Shown here piece by piece: positions 1 through 9,713 of a DNA stretch of 64,000 nt (position 1 is the first letter of the stretch; every line of letters begins with the position of its first letter). Location of the stretch: positions 1 to 64,000 of the forward strand of contig NZ_PEIB01000025.1 of NCBI RefSeq assembly GCF_004116385.1, given 5' to 3'. The translations under genes were made by a program, and so were the position numbers. Below the pieces are notes generated by a model that searched no databases, was not told the DNA's origin, and saw only the letters and a program-made list of their open reading frames with translations. Source of the DNA: Veronia nyctiphanis. GTDB lineage: Bacteria > Pseudomonadota > Gammaproteobacteria > Enterobacterales > Vibrionaceae.

Positions 1-127
1 CCCAGCCATTACTCACCCGTCCGCCGCTCGACGCCGAAGGTGCAAGCACCTTCTCGTTTCCGCTCGACTTGCATGTGTTAGGCCTGCCGCCAGCGTTCAA
101 TCTGAGCCATGATCAAACTCTTCAATT
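1..127 (-). rRNA. rrs: 16S ribosomal RNA, 5' end only (runs off the left edge)
   Basis: The reverse complement begins with the universal 16S 5' sequence (AATTGAAGAGTTTGATCATGG) and continues through the V1 helix to the GGCGGACGGGTGAGTAATG block. About the first 127 nt are inside the window. The gene reads leftward, away from oriC, as expected for a highly transcribed operon. The V1 hairpin sequence is of Vibrionaceae type. The exact mature 5' end may be off by one or two bases. Confidence 0.97.
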
Positions 128-317
128 AGAATTTTGTTGTTATCCGAAGATAACGGCTCAATGAAATACTGTTGTGTTTTGTCTCCACTTTTAAAAAGCA
201 GAAGCAAAACGAATTGACTGTGCCGATATAACCGAAGTTATTTCGTTTGGTCACTCAGTAAACATTGATAAATCTTTTTGTCTATCATTCACGAGTGCCC
301 ACACAGATTGCATAGGT

Positions 318-333
318 CAAATTGTTAAAGAGC
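318..333 (-). promoter_or_regulatory. rRNA leader boxA antitermination element
   Basis: On the minus strand the sequence is GCTCTTTAACAATTTG, a close match to the rrn leader boxA (GCTCTTTAACAA core) bound by NusB/NusE for rRNA antitermination. It is followed toward 16S by AATCTGTGTGGGCACTCG, another block conserved in enteric and Vibrio rrn leaders. Confidence 0.9.
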
Positions 334-374
334 GTTGACTTGTGAAGCGTTGCTTCAGTAGGTCAGGGCTGCGT

Positions 375-402
375 ATGTTACGCTGTCCGACGTTTAAGTC
401 AA
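375..402 (-). promoter_or_regulatory. rRNA promoter P2
   Basis: Minus-strand -35 TTGACT (397-402) and -10 TAACAT (375-380) are separated by 16 bp, and lie upstream of boxA at the position expected for rrn P2. The assignment rests on hexamer match and position. Confidence 0.75.
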
Positions 403-632
403 GAAGTTATTTTGAGATTTTTCAGTGTTGCTGTCGCAACCCTCAAAACACCTTGTTGACTTGCCTCAACCCGGGATAGCTACTGGCTTTTTCCGTTGAA
501 GCGGGCGGCCATTTTACTGATTCAAACCAGCGCGTCAAGCACTTATTTTTCATCAATTTTGCAGGCCATTTTCGCCGTACCGATTCGGTGCGTTTGCGTG
601 TTAGGCAGTGCGCTCCGTGTCGGTGAGGCGGC

Positions 633-660
633 ATTATAGGGAGGTCACAATTCTTAGCAA
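633..660 (-). promoter_or_regulatory. rRNA promoter P1
   Basis: Minus-strand -35 TTGCTA (655-660), 16-bp spacer, -10 TATAAT (633-638), then a GC-rich discriminator running into CACCGACACGG. This closely resembles E. coli rrn P1 promoters, including the G+C discriminator that makes P1 sensitive to ppGpp and initiating NTP (known for the family; inferred here). A-rich tracts lie just upstream of the -35. Confidence 0.88.
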
Positions 661-808
661 CCCCTTTTTTGTGTTTTTTACGGCAAAGCGGTGCGTTTGA
701 CCATTTTTCACCCAAAACAACACATTTTGGTGTTTTTTCGTTCAATTATTGCACCGGATAACTTGCCAATATAGGCTTGGAAGAACAAATAGAAGATAGG
801 ACATATTC

Positions 809-1351
809 ATGGAAGCAGATGTACGCCCCTACAAAGGCATTACGCCAACTCTTGGTGAGCGTGTTTACATTGATAGAACCGCAGTATTAACCGGAGACAT
901 CACACTCGGTGATGACGCCAGTATCTGGCCCTTGGTCGCCGCACGCGGAGATGTCAATTCTATTAAGGTGGGAAACAGAACTAACGTACAGGATGGTTCA
1001 GTCCTGCATGTGACTCACAAAAACGCCGAGAACCCTGATGGTTACCCTCTTATTATTGGTGATGATGTGACAGTGGGCCACAAGGTAATGTTGCATGGGT
1101 GCACCATTGGAGATCGTGTTCTCGTCGGTATGGGGGCGATTGTTCTCGACGGTGCGGTGATTGAAGATGATGTGGTGATTGGCGCAGGCAGTTTAGTTCC
1201 TCCGGGTAAGATGCTGGCGTCGGGCTACCTGTATGTTGGCAGCCCGGTGAAACAAGCCCGTCCTTTGAAAGATGAAGAAGTGGCTTTTCTTAAGAAGTCA
1301 TCAAGCAACTATGTTCAGACAAAAAATGATTATCTGAACGAAGCTAGCTGA
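809..1351 (+). CDS. yrdA: Gamma-class carbonic anhydrase family protein YrdA
   Basis: A 180-residue left-handed beta-helix protein of the hexapeptide-repeat family. Repeats such as GDITLGDDASIWP, VIIGDDVTVGHKVMLHGCTIGD and VIEDDVVIGAGSLVPPG are visible. His residues in the VGHKVMLHGC stretch and LHVTH correspond to the metal site of gamma carbonic anhydrases, although the physiological role of YrdA is not firmly known. It starts at ATG 809 with an A/G-rich site upstream. It converges with yrdB, overlapping its 3' end by 8 bp. The length matches the family. Confidence 0.93.
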   Translation: MEADVRPYKGITPTLGERVYIDRTAVLTGDITLGDDASIWPLVAARGDVNSIKVGNRTNVQDGSVLHVTHKNAENPDGYPLIIGDDVTVGHKVMLHGCTIGDRVLVGMGAIVLDGAVIEDDVVIGAGSLVPPGKMLASGYLYVGSPVKQARPLKDEEVAFLKKSSSNYVQTKNDYLNEAS

Positions 1352-1607
1352 TCCACACCTCACCTTGCTGATTGAAGTCTTCGTCTTCAATCGCCGCTTC
1401 GGCAGCGTCTTCAAGATCAAACCGACATTGATTGAACGCTGCCAACACTTCACTCTCAGCATTGAGGCTATTTCCTGTCTGCCTTTGCAGCCAATCCACA
1501 GAGACAAAACAAGGGATCAACGCGCCAGAGGACTGAGCCGGAAAAGCAACAGCCTCTCTTGTGACGTTATAAGTTTGCTGATCAGGAAATAAAATACTTT
1601 GGTTCAT
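1344..1607 (-). CDS. yrdB: DUF1488 family protein YrdB
   Basis: A small 87-residue acidic protein of the DUF1488 family, function unknown. The N-terminal MNQSILFPDQQTY and the VSVDWLQRQTG stretch are family-like. It sits between yrdA (convergent, 8-bp 3' overlap) and aroE (same strand, about 30 bp downstream of aroE), the usual yrdB position in Vibrionaceae and enterics. It is probably co-transcribed as the last gene of hemF-aroE-yrdB. Confidence 0.85.
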   Translation of the reverse strand: MNQSILFPDQQTYNVTREAVAFPAQSSGALIPCFVSVDWLQRQTGNSLNAESEVLAAFNQCRFDLEDAAEAAIEDEDFNQQGEVWIS

Positions 1608-1637
1608 TTGATTGAGTTACCGAGTTTCAACATATCA

Positions 1638-2477
1638 CTATGCCAGTGACTGCCTAAGCGCAGATAAGACCCTTTGCGTTTCTGGCCTGACACCACGCCA
1701 GACATAAAAACTTTCAGCGGCCTGACCCACCAGCATCCCCAGACCATCTATGACCTGCTTGGCGCCTTGCTCACGGGCCCACTGGTTACTAGACGTTTCG
1801 CCCACACCATATGCCATGTCATACATCACTGTGGTTGAGCCAATAGTGTCAGCATCAATAGCCGGGCGTTCTCCACTGAGACTGGCAGCGGTCGAGTTGA
1901 TGATCACATCGAACTCTCCTTCAAGCGCGCACATTTCACAGGCTGTGATCTGACTTTGGTGAGATTTAGCATGCACATTGAAGCTTTCCGCCAAAGCAAC
2001 AGCTTTACTGGCAGTACGGTTGGCAATGATGATTTCTTTTGGCTGATGGGCCAAAAGAGGAAGGATAACGCCTCTTGCTGCACCACCCGCGCCGATAAGT
2101 AAGATTCGTGCCCCTGTAAGCGCAACATCATGATCGAGCAAGTCAGCAACAAGACCCTGTCCATCTGTGTTGTCACCAAGAATACTGCCGTCATCCATCA
2201 GCTTTAGCGTATTTACTGCGCCCGCTAACCTAGCTCGCTCAGTCAGTGTCGTTGCAAACTGATAAGCCTCTTCCTTGAAAGGCACGGTGACATTACAGCC
2301 TTTTCCGTTGCCAGCAAAAAACGCCGACATGGTGTCAACGAAACCGTCTTTTGCGACTTCCAGTTTTTCATAGGTCAGCACTTCGCCAGTGCTTTTTGCA
2401 AACTCGGCGTGGATAAACGGTGATTTACTGTGATTGATTGGATTGCCAACCACCAAATATTGATCTGTCCCTGACAT
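1638..2477 (-). CDS. aroE: Shikimate dehydrogenase (NADP+)
   Basis: 279 residues. It reduces 3-dehydroshikimate to shikimate in the chorismate pathway. The substrate-binding segment [17 protein letters not shown] at the N-terminus, the [11 protein letters not shown] motif with the catalytic Lys (about residue 68), the GAGGAARG dinucleotide loop (about 130) and the NRT NADP-specificity motif are all present. The stop of hemF lies 6 bp upstream of this ATG, suggesting a tsaC-hemF-aroE-yrdB unit. Length is normal for AroE. Confidence 0.96.
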   Translation of the reverse strand: MSGTDQYLVVGNPINHSKSPFIHAEFAKSTGEVLTYEKLEVAKDGFVDTMSAFFAGNGKGCNVTVPFKEEAYQFATTLTERARLAGAVNTLKLMDDGSILGDNTDGQGLVADLLDHDVALTGARILLIGAGGAARGVILPLLAHQPKEIIIANRTASKAVALAESFNVHAKSHQSQITACEMCALEGEFDVIINSTAASLSGERPAIDADTIGSTTVMYDMAYGVGETSSNQWAREQGAKQVIDGLGMLVGQAAESFYVWRGVRPETQRVLSALRQSLA

Positions 2478-2483
2478 GATTGG

Positions 2484-3410
<927 letters not shown>

Positions 3411-3423
3411 TTAATTAGCATCC

Positions 3424-4017
3424 TTATCCCTGACGTAAAATATTACCTGTCAGTGCATCACGAATTTCAGTCGGCTTGTCACGGTTGCCTGTCTTTCCAT
3501 CAAAGACTGTTTTGACACGCTCTGCCAGATGCAGCTCAACATCAGCGACTGACATACACGGTGGCTCACCGGCAAGATTGGCACTGGTAGACGTAATAGG
3601 CTTACCAAACGCCTGGCAAAGCGCCTGTACATCCGGATGATCGGATACTCGGACCGCAACAGTATCAAATTGGCCGCTTACCCATGATGTGACTTTCTCA
3701 CCCTTTGGCATCACCCAAGTCACCGGGCCAGGCCAGCTGGCTTTCACCTGTTCTTTCACCGAATCAGGCAACTGCGACATATCGATATAGCCATTGAGTT
3801 GTTCAAGGCTTGCTGCAATCAGTATCAGTCCTTTGGCCTTCTGCCTGTCTTTCACCGCCAGCAACGCCTCAATGGCGCTGCTATCATCCGGGTCACAGCC
3901 CACGCCGAATACGCCTTCAGTAGGGTAAGCAATCACCTCACCACGACGCAACGCCTCAACGCACTGTTCTACATTTGCCACCACTATTCTCCGCAGATTT
4001 GTTTCTCTTTGCGCCAT
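3424..4017 (-). CDS. tsaC: Threonylcarbamoyl-AMP synthase (YrdC/RimN family)
   Basis: 197 residues. It makes threonylcarbamoyl-AMP from Thr, bicarbonate and ATP for the t6A modification of ANN-decoding tRNAs. The YrdC-domain landmarks AYPTEGVFGVGCDPDD, KGLILIAA, PGPVTWVMP, VAVRVSDHP and ITSTSANLAGEPP are all present. It is the first gene of a leftward unit with hemF and aroE and is divergent from purE, sharing a 188-bp intergenic region. Confidence 0.95.
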   Translation of the reverse strand: MAQRETNLRRIVVANVEQCVEALRRGEVIAYPTEGVFGVGCDPDDSSAIEALLAVKDRQKAKGLILIAASLEQLNGYIDMSQLPDSVKEQVKASWPGPVTWVMPKGEKVTSWVSGQFDTVAVRVSDHPDVQALCQAFGKPITSTSANLAGEPPCMSVADVELHLAERVKTVFDGKTGNRDKPTEIRDALTGNILRQG

Positions 4018-4121
4018 ACTATGACTAATTTTGCCGCATCAACTCAATATATTTCCATTTTCTGGTCAATCAGCAGACAGTTTCTACGGCCAATCACCAA
4101 GCGATATCAGAAAAACAGGTG

Positions 4122-4137
4122 ACGCAAACGTTTTCCC
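4122..4137 (+). promoter_or_regulatory. PurR operator upstream of purE
   Basis: The 16-bp sequence ACGCAAACGTTTTCCC is almost identical to the E. coli PurR consensus ACGCAAACGTTTTCNT. It overlaps the -35 region of the proposed purE promoter, so purine-bound PurR would block RNA polymerase. Sequence match is direct; regulation is inferred from E. coli purEK. Confidence 0.9.
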
Positions 4138-4159
4138 TACGATTTTTTGCCGATATAAT
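4131..4159 (+). promoter_or_regulatory. purEK promoter
   Basis: A perfect -10 TATAAT (4154-4159) is preceded at 17 bp by a weak -35 TTTTCC (4131-4136) that lies within the PurR operator. It is 46 bp upstream of the purE start. Confidence 0.7.
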
Positions 4160-4205
4160 GACGTCTCAAAATTGAATGCACACTCGGCAGTAACAGGAGC
4201 AGTTA

Positions 4206-4691
4206 ATGAAAGTCGGCATCATCATGGGTTCAAAATCGGATTGGCCAACCATGAAAAACGCAGCAGACATGCTGGATCACTTTGGTATCGCGTACGAAAC
4301 TCAAGTGGTTTCTGCTCACCGCACGCCCCAGCTGCTTGCGGATTATGCAGGTGCTGCCGCTGAGCGTGGCATTCGCGTCATTATTGCTGGTGCCGGTGGC
4401 GCAGCGCACCTACCAGGTATGACTGCAGCCTTTACCAGCCTGCCAGTACTTGGTGTTCCGGTTCAGTCCCGCGCCCTGAAAGGAATGGACTCGTTACTGT
4501 CTATTGTTCAAATGCCAAAGGGCGTTGCAGTCGGTACGCTGGCAATTGGTGATGCCGGAGCTGCCAATGCGGGTTTACTGGCGGCGCAGATTTTGGCAAC
4601 CAGTGATGATGCGCTGATGAAGAAAGTTGATGCATTCCGCGCGAACCAGACTGAAACCGTACTGGCCCACCCAGATCCGTCGGTGGAGTAA
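4206..4691 (+). CDS. purE: N5-carboxyaminoimidazole ribonucleotide mutase (class I PurE)
   Basis: 161 residues. It converts N5-CAIR to CAIR in de novo purine synthesis; works with PurK. The N-terminal [17 protein letters not shown], the SAHRTP active-site motif (about residue 38) and the [11 protein letters not shown] loop are intact. The start is ATG 4206, preceded by AGGAG at a suitable distance. purK follows after 3 bp, and a PurR operator lies upstream. Confidence 0.97.
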   Translation: MKVGIIMGSKSDWPTMKNAADMLDHFGIAYETQVVSAHRTPQLLADYAGAAAERGIRVIIAGAGGAAHLPGMTAAFTSLPVLGVPVQSRALKGMDSLLSIVQMPKGVAVGTLAIGDAGAANAGLLAAQILATSDDALMKKVDAFRANQTETVLAHPDPSVE

Positions 4692-4694
4692 TTC

Positions 4695-5825
4695 ATGAAT
4701 GTATTGATTCTCGGTGCAGGCCAGCTAGCACGTATGATGTCTCTGGCTGGTGCTCCTCTTAATCTTCATATTTCCGCCTTCGATGTGAACTCAGGCAACA
4801 CGGTACATCCGTTAACACGTGAAGTACTTGGTCAGGGCCTCGCCTCAGCGATTGAACGTGCTGATGTCATCACAGCAGAATTTGAACATATCGCACCAGA
4901 TATTCTTGAGCAATGTCAGGCCAGCGGTAAGTTTCTCCCCGGTGCAGAGGCGATCCTCACAGGTGGTGATCGTCGCATTGAGAAATCCGTGCTCGATAAA
5001 GCCGGAGTCAATAATGCGCCTTATAATGTCATTAATCAGCGTGAAGATTACGATGCGGCTATCAGCAAGCTCGGTCTGCCTTTGATCCTGAAAAGTGCGC
5101 TGGATGGCTACGACGGAAAAGGTCAGTGGCGCATTAAAAGCACTGAGGATGTCGAGGCGACGTGGCAAAGTGTTGAAGCCTTTTTGGCCGACGCCGATGA
5201 CAGACAATGCGTGATTGCTGAAACCTTTATCCCGTTTGACCGCGAGGTATCGCTTATTGGCGTGCGCGGTGCTAACGGTGATACCGCCATGTACCCGCTG
5301 ACAGAGAACATTCATACCGACGGCATACTGAGCGTATCCGTAGCCGCTGACGATAATCACGCGCTTCAGCAACAGGCAGAGCAGATGTTCAAAGCTGTCG
5401 CGGATGCACTGAATTATGTTGGCGTGCTGGCTATCGAGTTCTTTGATGTGGACGGCACACTGATGGTCAATGAGATCGCACCGCGCGTTCACAACTCTGG
5501 CCACTGGACCCAGCAGGGTGCCTGGGTTTGTCAGTTTGAAAACCATCTGCGAGCAGTGTGTGGCTTACCATTGGGTGATACTTCGCGTGTTGCACCAACA
5601 GCGATGATCAACATGGTCGGGCACGTCAATGTGCCACAAGCGATCATGTCGGGCTGCCACCTGCATTGGTATGACAAAGCACCTCGTCCGGGGCGGAAAA
5701 TTGGCCATATCAATGTAACAGCGGCAAGCCGCGAGGCACTGGCGGAGCAGCTCACTACACTGAGCCAAGCACTCGATAGCACAGAGTTTCCGGCTGTAAA
5801 AGAAGCTGCCGAACGCCTGCGTTGA
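4695..5825 (+). CDS. purK: 5-(carboxyamino)imidazole ribonucleotide synthase
   Basis: 376 residues. This ATP-grasp enzyme carboxylates AIR to N5-CAIR, the substrate of the adjacent PurE. The N-terminal ILGAGQLARMMSLAG, the ATP-grasp segments KSALDGYDGKGQW and VSLIGVRG, the metal-binding EFFDVDG...NEIAPRVHNSGHWT block and a C-terminal HWYDKAPRPGRKIGHIN motif are present. It starts 3 bp after purE and ends at a strong hairpin terminator. Confidence 0.97.
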   Translation: MNVLILGAGQLARMMSLAGAPLNLHISAFDVNSGNTVHPLTREVLGQGLASAIERADVITAEFEHIAPDILEQCQASGKFLPGAEAILTGGDRRIEKSVLDKAGVNNAPYNVINQREDYDAAISKLGLPLILKSALDGYDGKGQWRIKSTEDVEATWQSVEAFLADADDRQCVIAETFIPFDREVSLIGVRGANGDTAMYPLTENIHTDGILSVSVAADDNHALQQQAEQMFKAVADALNYVGVLAIEFFDVDGTLMVNEIAPRVHNSGHWTQQGAWVCQFENHLRAVCGLPLGDTSRVAPTAMINMVGHVNVPQAIMSGCHLHWYDKAPRPGRKIGHINVTAASREALAEQLTTLSQALDSTEFPAVKEAAERLR

Positions 5826-5843
5826 TAGGGTTAAATCAAATTG

Positions 5844-5871
5844 AAAAAACCGACTGAAAGTCGGTTTTTTT
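5844..5871. terminator. Bidirectional terminator between purK and the zinc-ribbon gene
   Basis: A perfect stem ACCGACT/AGTCGGT with a GAA loop is flanked by A6 on the left and T7 on the right, so it can terminate purK (+) and the convergent downstream gene (-). The stop codon of the minus-strand gene overlaps the T-run. Confidence 0.92.
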
Positions 5872-6451
5872 ATGCCTCTGATTCAGTCTCAGACTGTCGC
5901 TGCTGGCACTTACGGCTGGCACATTGTTTATAGTTGCCATTCGCCGATTTCTTCTCCACGAGCAAACCAAAGCCGCAAGCCTCGCATGTACCCTGAATCG
6001 GCGTTTGATTGACGGCAAACTTACACTTCGGATAAGCATCACAAGCATAAAAGGTTTTGCCATAACGCGATTTACGCTCGGTCAGTATGCCCGAACCACA
6101 CTCGGGGCAGGATATTGCACTTTCCGCCTCACGTGGCTGACTTTCGCGTTTCTCGATGTGCTGGCATTTCGGGTATGCCGAACAACCAATAAACATACCA
6201 AAACGGCCCTGACGCAACACAAGCTCGTCCCCACATTCAGGGCAAGGCAGGCCAAGCTCTTTGACGACGTGGCCGTCGTAATTATTGAGCGCTTGGGAGT
6301 AATCGCAGTCAGGGTAACTGCTGCATGCTTTGAAAGGGCCACGTTTGCCGTGACGAATTAAAAGAGCACTGCCACATTCCGGGCAGTGCTCTTGAATTTC
6401 GGGTCGCTTTTGCGATTCAGGAAACAGTGACTGGTCTATTTTTCTCGCCAA
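5870..6451 (-). CDS. Topoisomerase-type C4 zinc-ribbon protein (YrdD-like)
   Basis: 193 residues made of four successive C4 zinc ribbons resembling the C-terminal repeats of topoisomerase I. They begin at about residues 19, 70, 113 and 154, with CPECG, CPECG, CPECG and CEACG first halves and CSSYPDC, CSAYPKC, CDAYPKC and CASRKC second halves. No topoisomerase catalytic domain is attached. It is probably a nucleic-acid-binding protein; the function of YrdD homologues is not established. It lies downstream of smg and dprA on the same strand, as in other gammaproteobacteria. Confidence 0.9.
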   Translation of the reverse strand: MARKIDQSLFPESQKRPEIQEHCPECGSALLIRHGKRGPFKACSSYPDCDYSQALNNYDGHVVKELGLPCPECGDELVLRQGRFGMFIGCSAYPKCQHIEKRESQPREAESAISCPECGSGILTERKSRYGKTFYACDAYPKCKFAVNQTPIQGTCEACGFGLLVEKKSANGNYKQCASRKCQQRQSETESEA

Positions 6452-6489
6452 AATGAAAAAACCTCAGACATTAGGTCGAACCCATGCAC

Positions 6490-6963
6490 TCAGTGCACGT
6501 ACTCATCACCCACATCGTACAGTAATTCTTCCATTTGGTCATAGGCACTCTCGTTGCCCGGTACATTGAACAGTACCATCAGGATCACCCACTTCAGATC
6601 TTCCAATGCAAAATCCTGTGCATCCAGCTCCATGACACGATCAATCACCATTTCACGGGTTTCTGGTGTTAACACCTTCATTTGCTCCAAAAAGATAATG
6701 AAGCCTCGACTTTCAGTATCCAGTCGCTCCATTTCTTTTGGGGTATAAATGCGCATTGCGGTAAGCGCACTACCTGTCAGATAAGGATTCTGATCGGCAT
6801 CTTGCAACAGTGCCAGCTTCTCAAGCCATGCAAGCGCCTTATAGATGTCTTCTTGATGAAATCCGGCCCTGGACAGTTCATCGGCCAATTCATCCTGGTC
6901 AACCATCAATTCCACATCGCTGTGGATGTAGGTTTCAAACAGGTACATAAGAATGTCCATCAT
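6490..6963 (-). CDS. smg: Smg family protein (DUF494)
   Basis: 157 residues, acidic, function unknown. The start [16 protein letters not shown] and the ending [16 protein letters not shown] are typical of the family. It begins 2 bp after the dprA stop, the conserved dprA-smg arrangement that gave the family its name. Confidence 0.93.
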   Translation of the reverse strand: MMDILMYLFETYIHSDVELMVDQDELADELSRAGFHQEDIYKALAWLEKLALLQDADQNPYLTGSALTAMRIYTPKEMERLDTESRGFIIFLEQMKVLTPETREMVIDRVMELDAQDFALEDLKWVILMVLFNVPGNESAYDQMEELLYDVGDEYVH

Positions 6964-6965
6964 GG

Positions 6966-8065
6966 CTAGCCCCTCCTCGTTCTGACATAGCCACCGGGTA
7001 CTGCTGATACAAAACCCTGTAACTCAAGCTCTAACAACTGCATCATAATTTCGTGTACGGGTTGATCGCAGATTTCAGCAAGCACGTCTACACATGTTGC
7101 CTCATTTCCTACGTTAGCTAACAGATGAGGAAATGGCAATTCTTCTTGCTGCTCTGAGCCCGGTGCTATTTCGATTAGGTGATTAATTGCACAATTCGAC
7201 AAAATGCCCGTCTGCGATAAGACATCCTCAACAGACTCAACAAGATACGCACCCTGTTTAATAAGACCATTGCTTCCTTGTGCGTGTGGGTTGTGGATCG
7301 AACCCGGCAGGGCAAACACATCACGCCCTTGTTCCAACGCGCACCTTGCGGTGATCAGCGAGCCACTTTTGAAAGCCGCTTCAATCACCAATACCCCAGA
7401 AGATAAACCGCTGATTATACGGTTACGTTTCGGGAAAAAGGCGGCTTTGGGCGGTGACCATGGCCAGAACTCTGAAACCAGCGCACCACGCTCCGTAATC
7501 TCCCCTGCCAGTGATATATGGTGTTTGGGATAGAGATTATCAAGCCAGAGCCCAGAACTGCGATCGTGATTCCATCTGCATCCAGCGCACCGCGATGCGC
7601 TCGGCCATCAATACCCAAGGCAAGACCACTCGTAACCACCAAGTTATTCTTAGCGAAGTCAGCGCCAAACTGTCTTGCCAACGTCAGCCCCTCATGACTG
7701 GCATTGCGGCTGCCCACCATCGCTATTTGTGGCAGTGACAGCACATCAGGATTGCCTCTTATAAACAGAACAGGAGGAGGCGATGATATTTGACGAAGCA
7801 GATAAGGATAACGTGGGTCGGTTAAAGGAAGGATATGATGGCCGGGGTTGTCGAGCCATCGCCGACACTTTTCCCATGCCACTGACTCTGGCTGACGAAA
7901 GCTCGCAACCTGCGCCTCGCTGAGCCCCAACGCGCGCAATTGCTGAGGATGCATAGAGAGCAGTTGTTCAGGTGACGCATGGCTCAGCAGCTTGCTGAGC
8001 TTTTGCCCACCCAACCTTGGCACGGCAGACAGCCGTATCCAACTCTCCAGCGAGGCCTGAGTCAT
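6966..8065 (-). CDS. dprA: DNA-processing protein DprA (frame broken by a 1-base loss)
   Basis: DprA loads RecA onto incoming single-stranded DNA during natural transformation. The N-terminal part (8065 down to about 7545) carries the Rossmann-like core: [15 protein letters not shown] and [18 protein letters not shown]. The rest, including [31 protein letters not shown] and a C-terminal winged-helix-like end, is in another frame. Adding one C in a CC run near 7545 (GGC|TTGAT read as GGCCTTGAT) restores [10 protein letters not shown] and a protein of about 366 residues, the normal length. I judge it intact in the organism. It starts 3 bp after the LysM gene. Confidence 0.9.
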
Positions 8066-8068
8066 AAT

Positions 8069-9073
8069 TTATTTTGGGCTGCTTATCGGTAAATCGCCGC
8101 TGAGCGGCTTTTCAGCTTCCATCACCACAGCAAGGCTAAAGTGAGAATAAGGCTTCACCACCATCAGCGTACCAATCTGCCAACCGGGTAATGACTCAGC
8201 ATCTTTCTCGTCAGAATAATCGAAGTTGCCTTTCGCTGAAGAAACCGCAGCACCTTGCTCGTTAATTGCCAGCGTGTGGCCTGCCGACAATCCGTCTTCC
8301 TCACCGCGGTCGATGACGACAACCTGACGAATACCGACATAACGGCTGCCGTAAAGATGACCAATCATACGACCATCAATACCTTCCGAGGCGGGCTTGG
8401 GATAGAACACCTTATCCTCTTCCGACATAAGCTTAGGAAGGAGAATATCGTTTGCTTTGACTTCACGAGAGATATTGCTCAGCTTGACCTTGGCTCTGCC
8501 ATCGCCAGCCGCGACAACCTTAGCAGAGGCGATGTGCTTCAGACTGCTGACACTGGCAGTATGTTCGCCAAGTTCTCGGTTAAATCCGGAAACCGGACGA
8601 TAGACTTCCCATTCAGGTAAGGAAAGCTCTGTATCTATATAGACGGCTTCACGACCCGTAAAGTATTGACGCCCATCCGGCGACCCCATGACTTTCGGCG
8701 CTAACGCCAGTTCGGCCTGACTGATTAAAGCATCAGATTCAAGGTAAGGCGTCATTAACGCTTTTCCGAGTGCCTGTAGCGGCGTCAATGAGTTACCTGC
8801 ATTGGTTTTCACCAACTGTGGCTCACCGTTGTGCCACACCAAAGACAGCGTGTCTCCGGGATAAATCAGGTGGGGGTTTTTGATGTCTGGGTTTTGCTTC
8901 CAAAGCGCTGGCCAGTTCCAAGGCTTTTCGAGATAGAGTGCAGAAATATCCCAAAGCGTGTCGCCTTTTTTCACGACATAGGTGTCGGGCGCAGTATCAG
9001 ATAAGGTGACTGCCGCAGCAGCCTGAAATGAAAGCAGTCCTGCAACCCCTGCCATGAATAAGTTTTTAAGCAT
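8069..9073 (-). CDS. Secreted LysM-domain peptidoglycan-binding protein
   Basis: 334 residues. A signal peptide (MLKNLFMAGVAGLLSFQAAAA) is followed by a LysM domain at about residues 31-80 (YVVKKGDTLWDISALYL...PHLIYPGDTLSLVW), then about 250 residues with no motif I recognise. It is exported and presumably binds peptidoglycan. Its position, divergent from def and upstream of dprA, is conserved in Vibrionaceae. The function of the C-terminal part is unknown. Confidence 0.88.
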   Translation of the reverse strand: MLKNLFMAGVAGLLSFQAAAAVTLSDTAPDTYVVKKGDTLWDISALYLEKPWNWPALWKQNPDIKNPHLIYPGDTLSLVWHNGEPQLVKTNAGNSLTPLQALGKALMTPYLESDALISQAELALAPKVMGSPDGRQYFTGREAVYIDTELSLPEWEVYRPVSGFNRELGEHTASVSSLKHIASAKVVAAGDGRAKVKLSNISREVKANDILLPKLMSEEDKVFYPKPASEGIDGRMIGHLYGSRYVGIRQVVVIDRGEEDGLSAGHTLAINEQGAAVSSAKGNFDYSDEKDAESLPGWQIGTLMVVKPYSHFSLAVVMEAEKPLSGDLPISSPK

Positions 9074-9191
9074 TGGATGTCCCTAAAACCAGACTAACAG
9101 CGGAGATGCTGTCATTTGGGTTGCAAAATGTCTAGAATTAGGCCAACCAGACAATGCCGGATACGGCACAGTTCAAGATTTAGAAGAGATT

Positions 9192-9704
9192 ATGAGCGTA
9201 TTGCAAGTTTTAACCTTTCCGGATGAGCGCCTGCGGACTGTCGCCAAGCCAGTGGAAAGCGTCACCCCGGAAATTCAAAAAATTGTCGACGACATGCTGG
9301 AAACCATGTACGAAGAAAACGGCATTGGACTGGCTGCCACGCAGGTAGACATTCATCAGCGTATCGTCGTGATTGATGTATCAGAAACCCGCGACGAGCC
9401 GATGGTGCTGATCAACCCAGAGATCATTGAAAAGCGTGGCGAAGACGGTATTGAAGAGGGCTGTCTGTCAGTACCGGGGTCACAGGCATTGGTTCCTCGC
9501 GCGGCAGAAGTCACAGTAAAAGCGCTGGATCGCGACGGCAACAAGTACCAGTTTGACGCCGACGACCTGCTGGCTATTTGCGTGCAGCACGAGCTGGACC
9601 ATCTGATGGGTAAGTTATTCGTCGATTATCTGTCTCCCCTCAAGCGTCAACGCATCAAGCAGAAACTCGAAAAAATCAAACGCGCCAGCCAGAAAGCCAG
9701 CTAG
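9192..9704 (+). CDS. def: Peptide deformylase
   Basis: 170 residues. It removes the formyl group from the N-terminal fMet of nascent proteins. All three motifs are present: GIGLAATQV (about 45), EEGCLSVPG with the metal-ligand Cys (about 90) and [12 protein letters not shown] with the HExxH pair (about 133). It pairs naturally with fmt, which follows after 9 bp. Confidence 0.97.
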   Translation: MSVLQVLTFPDERLRTVAKPVESVTPEIQKIVDDMLETMYEENGIGLAATQVDIHQRIVVIDVSETRDEPMVLINPEIIEKRGEDGIEEGCLSVPGSQALVPRAAEVTVKALDRDGNKYQFDADDLLAICVQHELDHLMGKLFVDYLSPLKRQRIKQKLEKIKRASQKAS

Positions 9705-9713
9705 AGGTTTCCA

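Larger units (their letters stand above)
128..808. other. rRNA operon leader and promoter region, shared with yrdA upstream region
   Basis: This 681-bp stretch has no credible gene. It holds the 16S leader (boxA near 318-333 and the conserved leader block near 292-315 resembling the E. coli boxC region), promoter P2 (375-402), promoter P1 (633-660) and A/T tracts upstream of P1 (about 661-690) that could act as an UP element. On the + strand a weak promoter for yrdA may lie at 749-775 (TTGCAC, 15-bp spacer, TATAGG), which is inference only. Confidence 0.8.

Noticed and set aside
443-745. 100-codon minus-strand ORF in the rRNA leader
   Set aside because: It overlaps the rrn P1 promoter and leader, has no family resemblance and is absent in logic from every rrn operon.
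4845-5546. 233-codon antisense ORF within purK
   Set aside because: It is a shadow of purK on the opposite strand and resembles no family.
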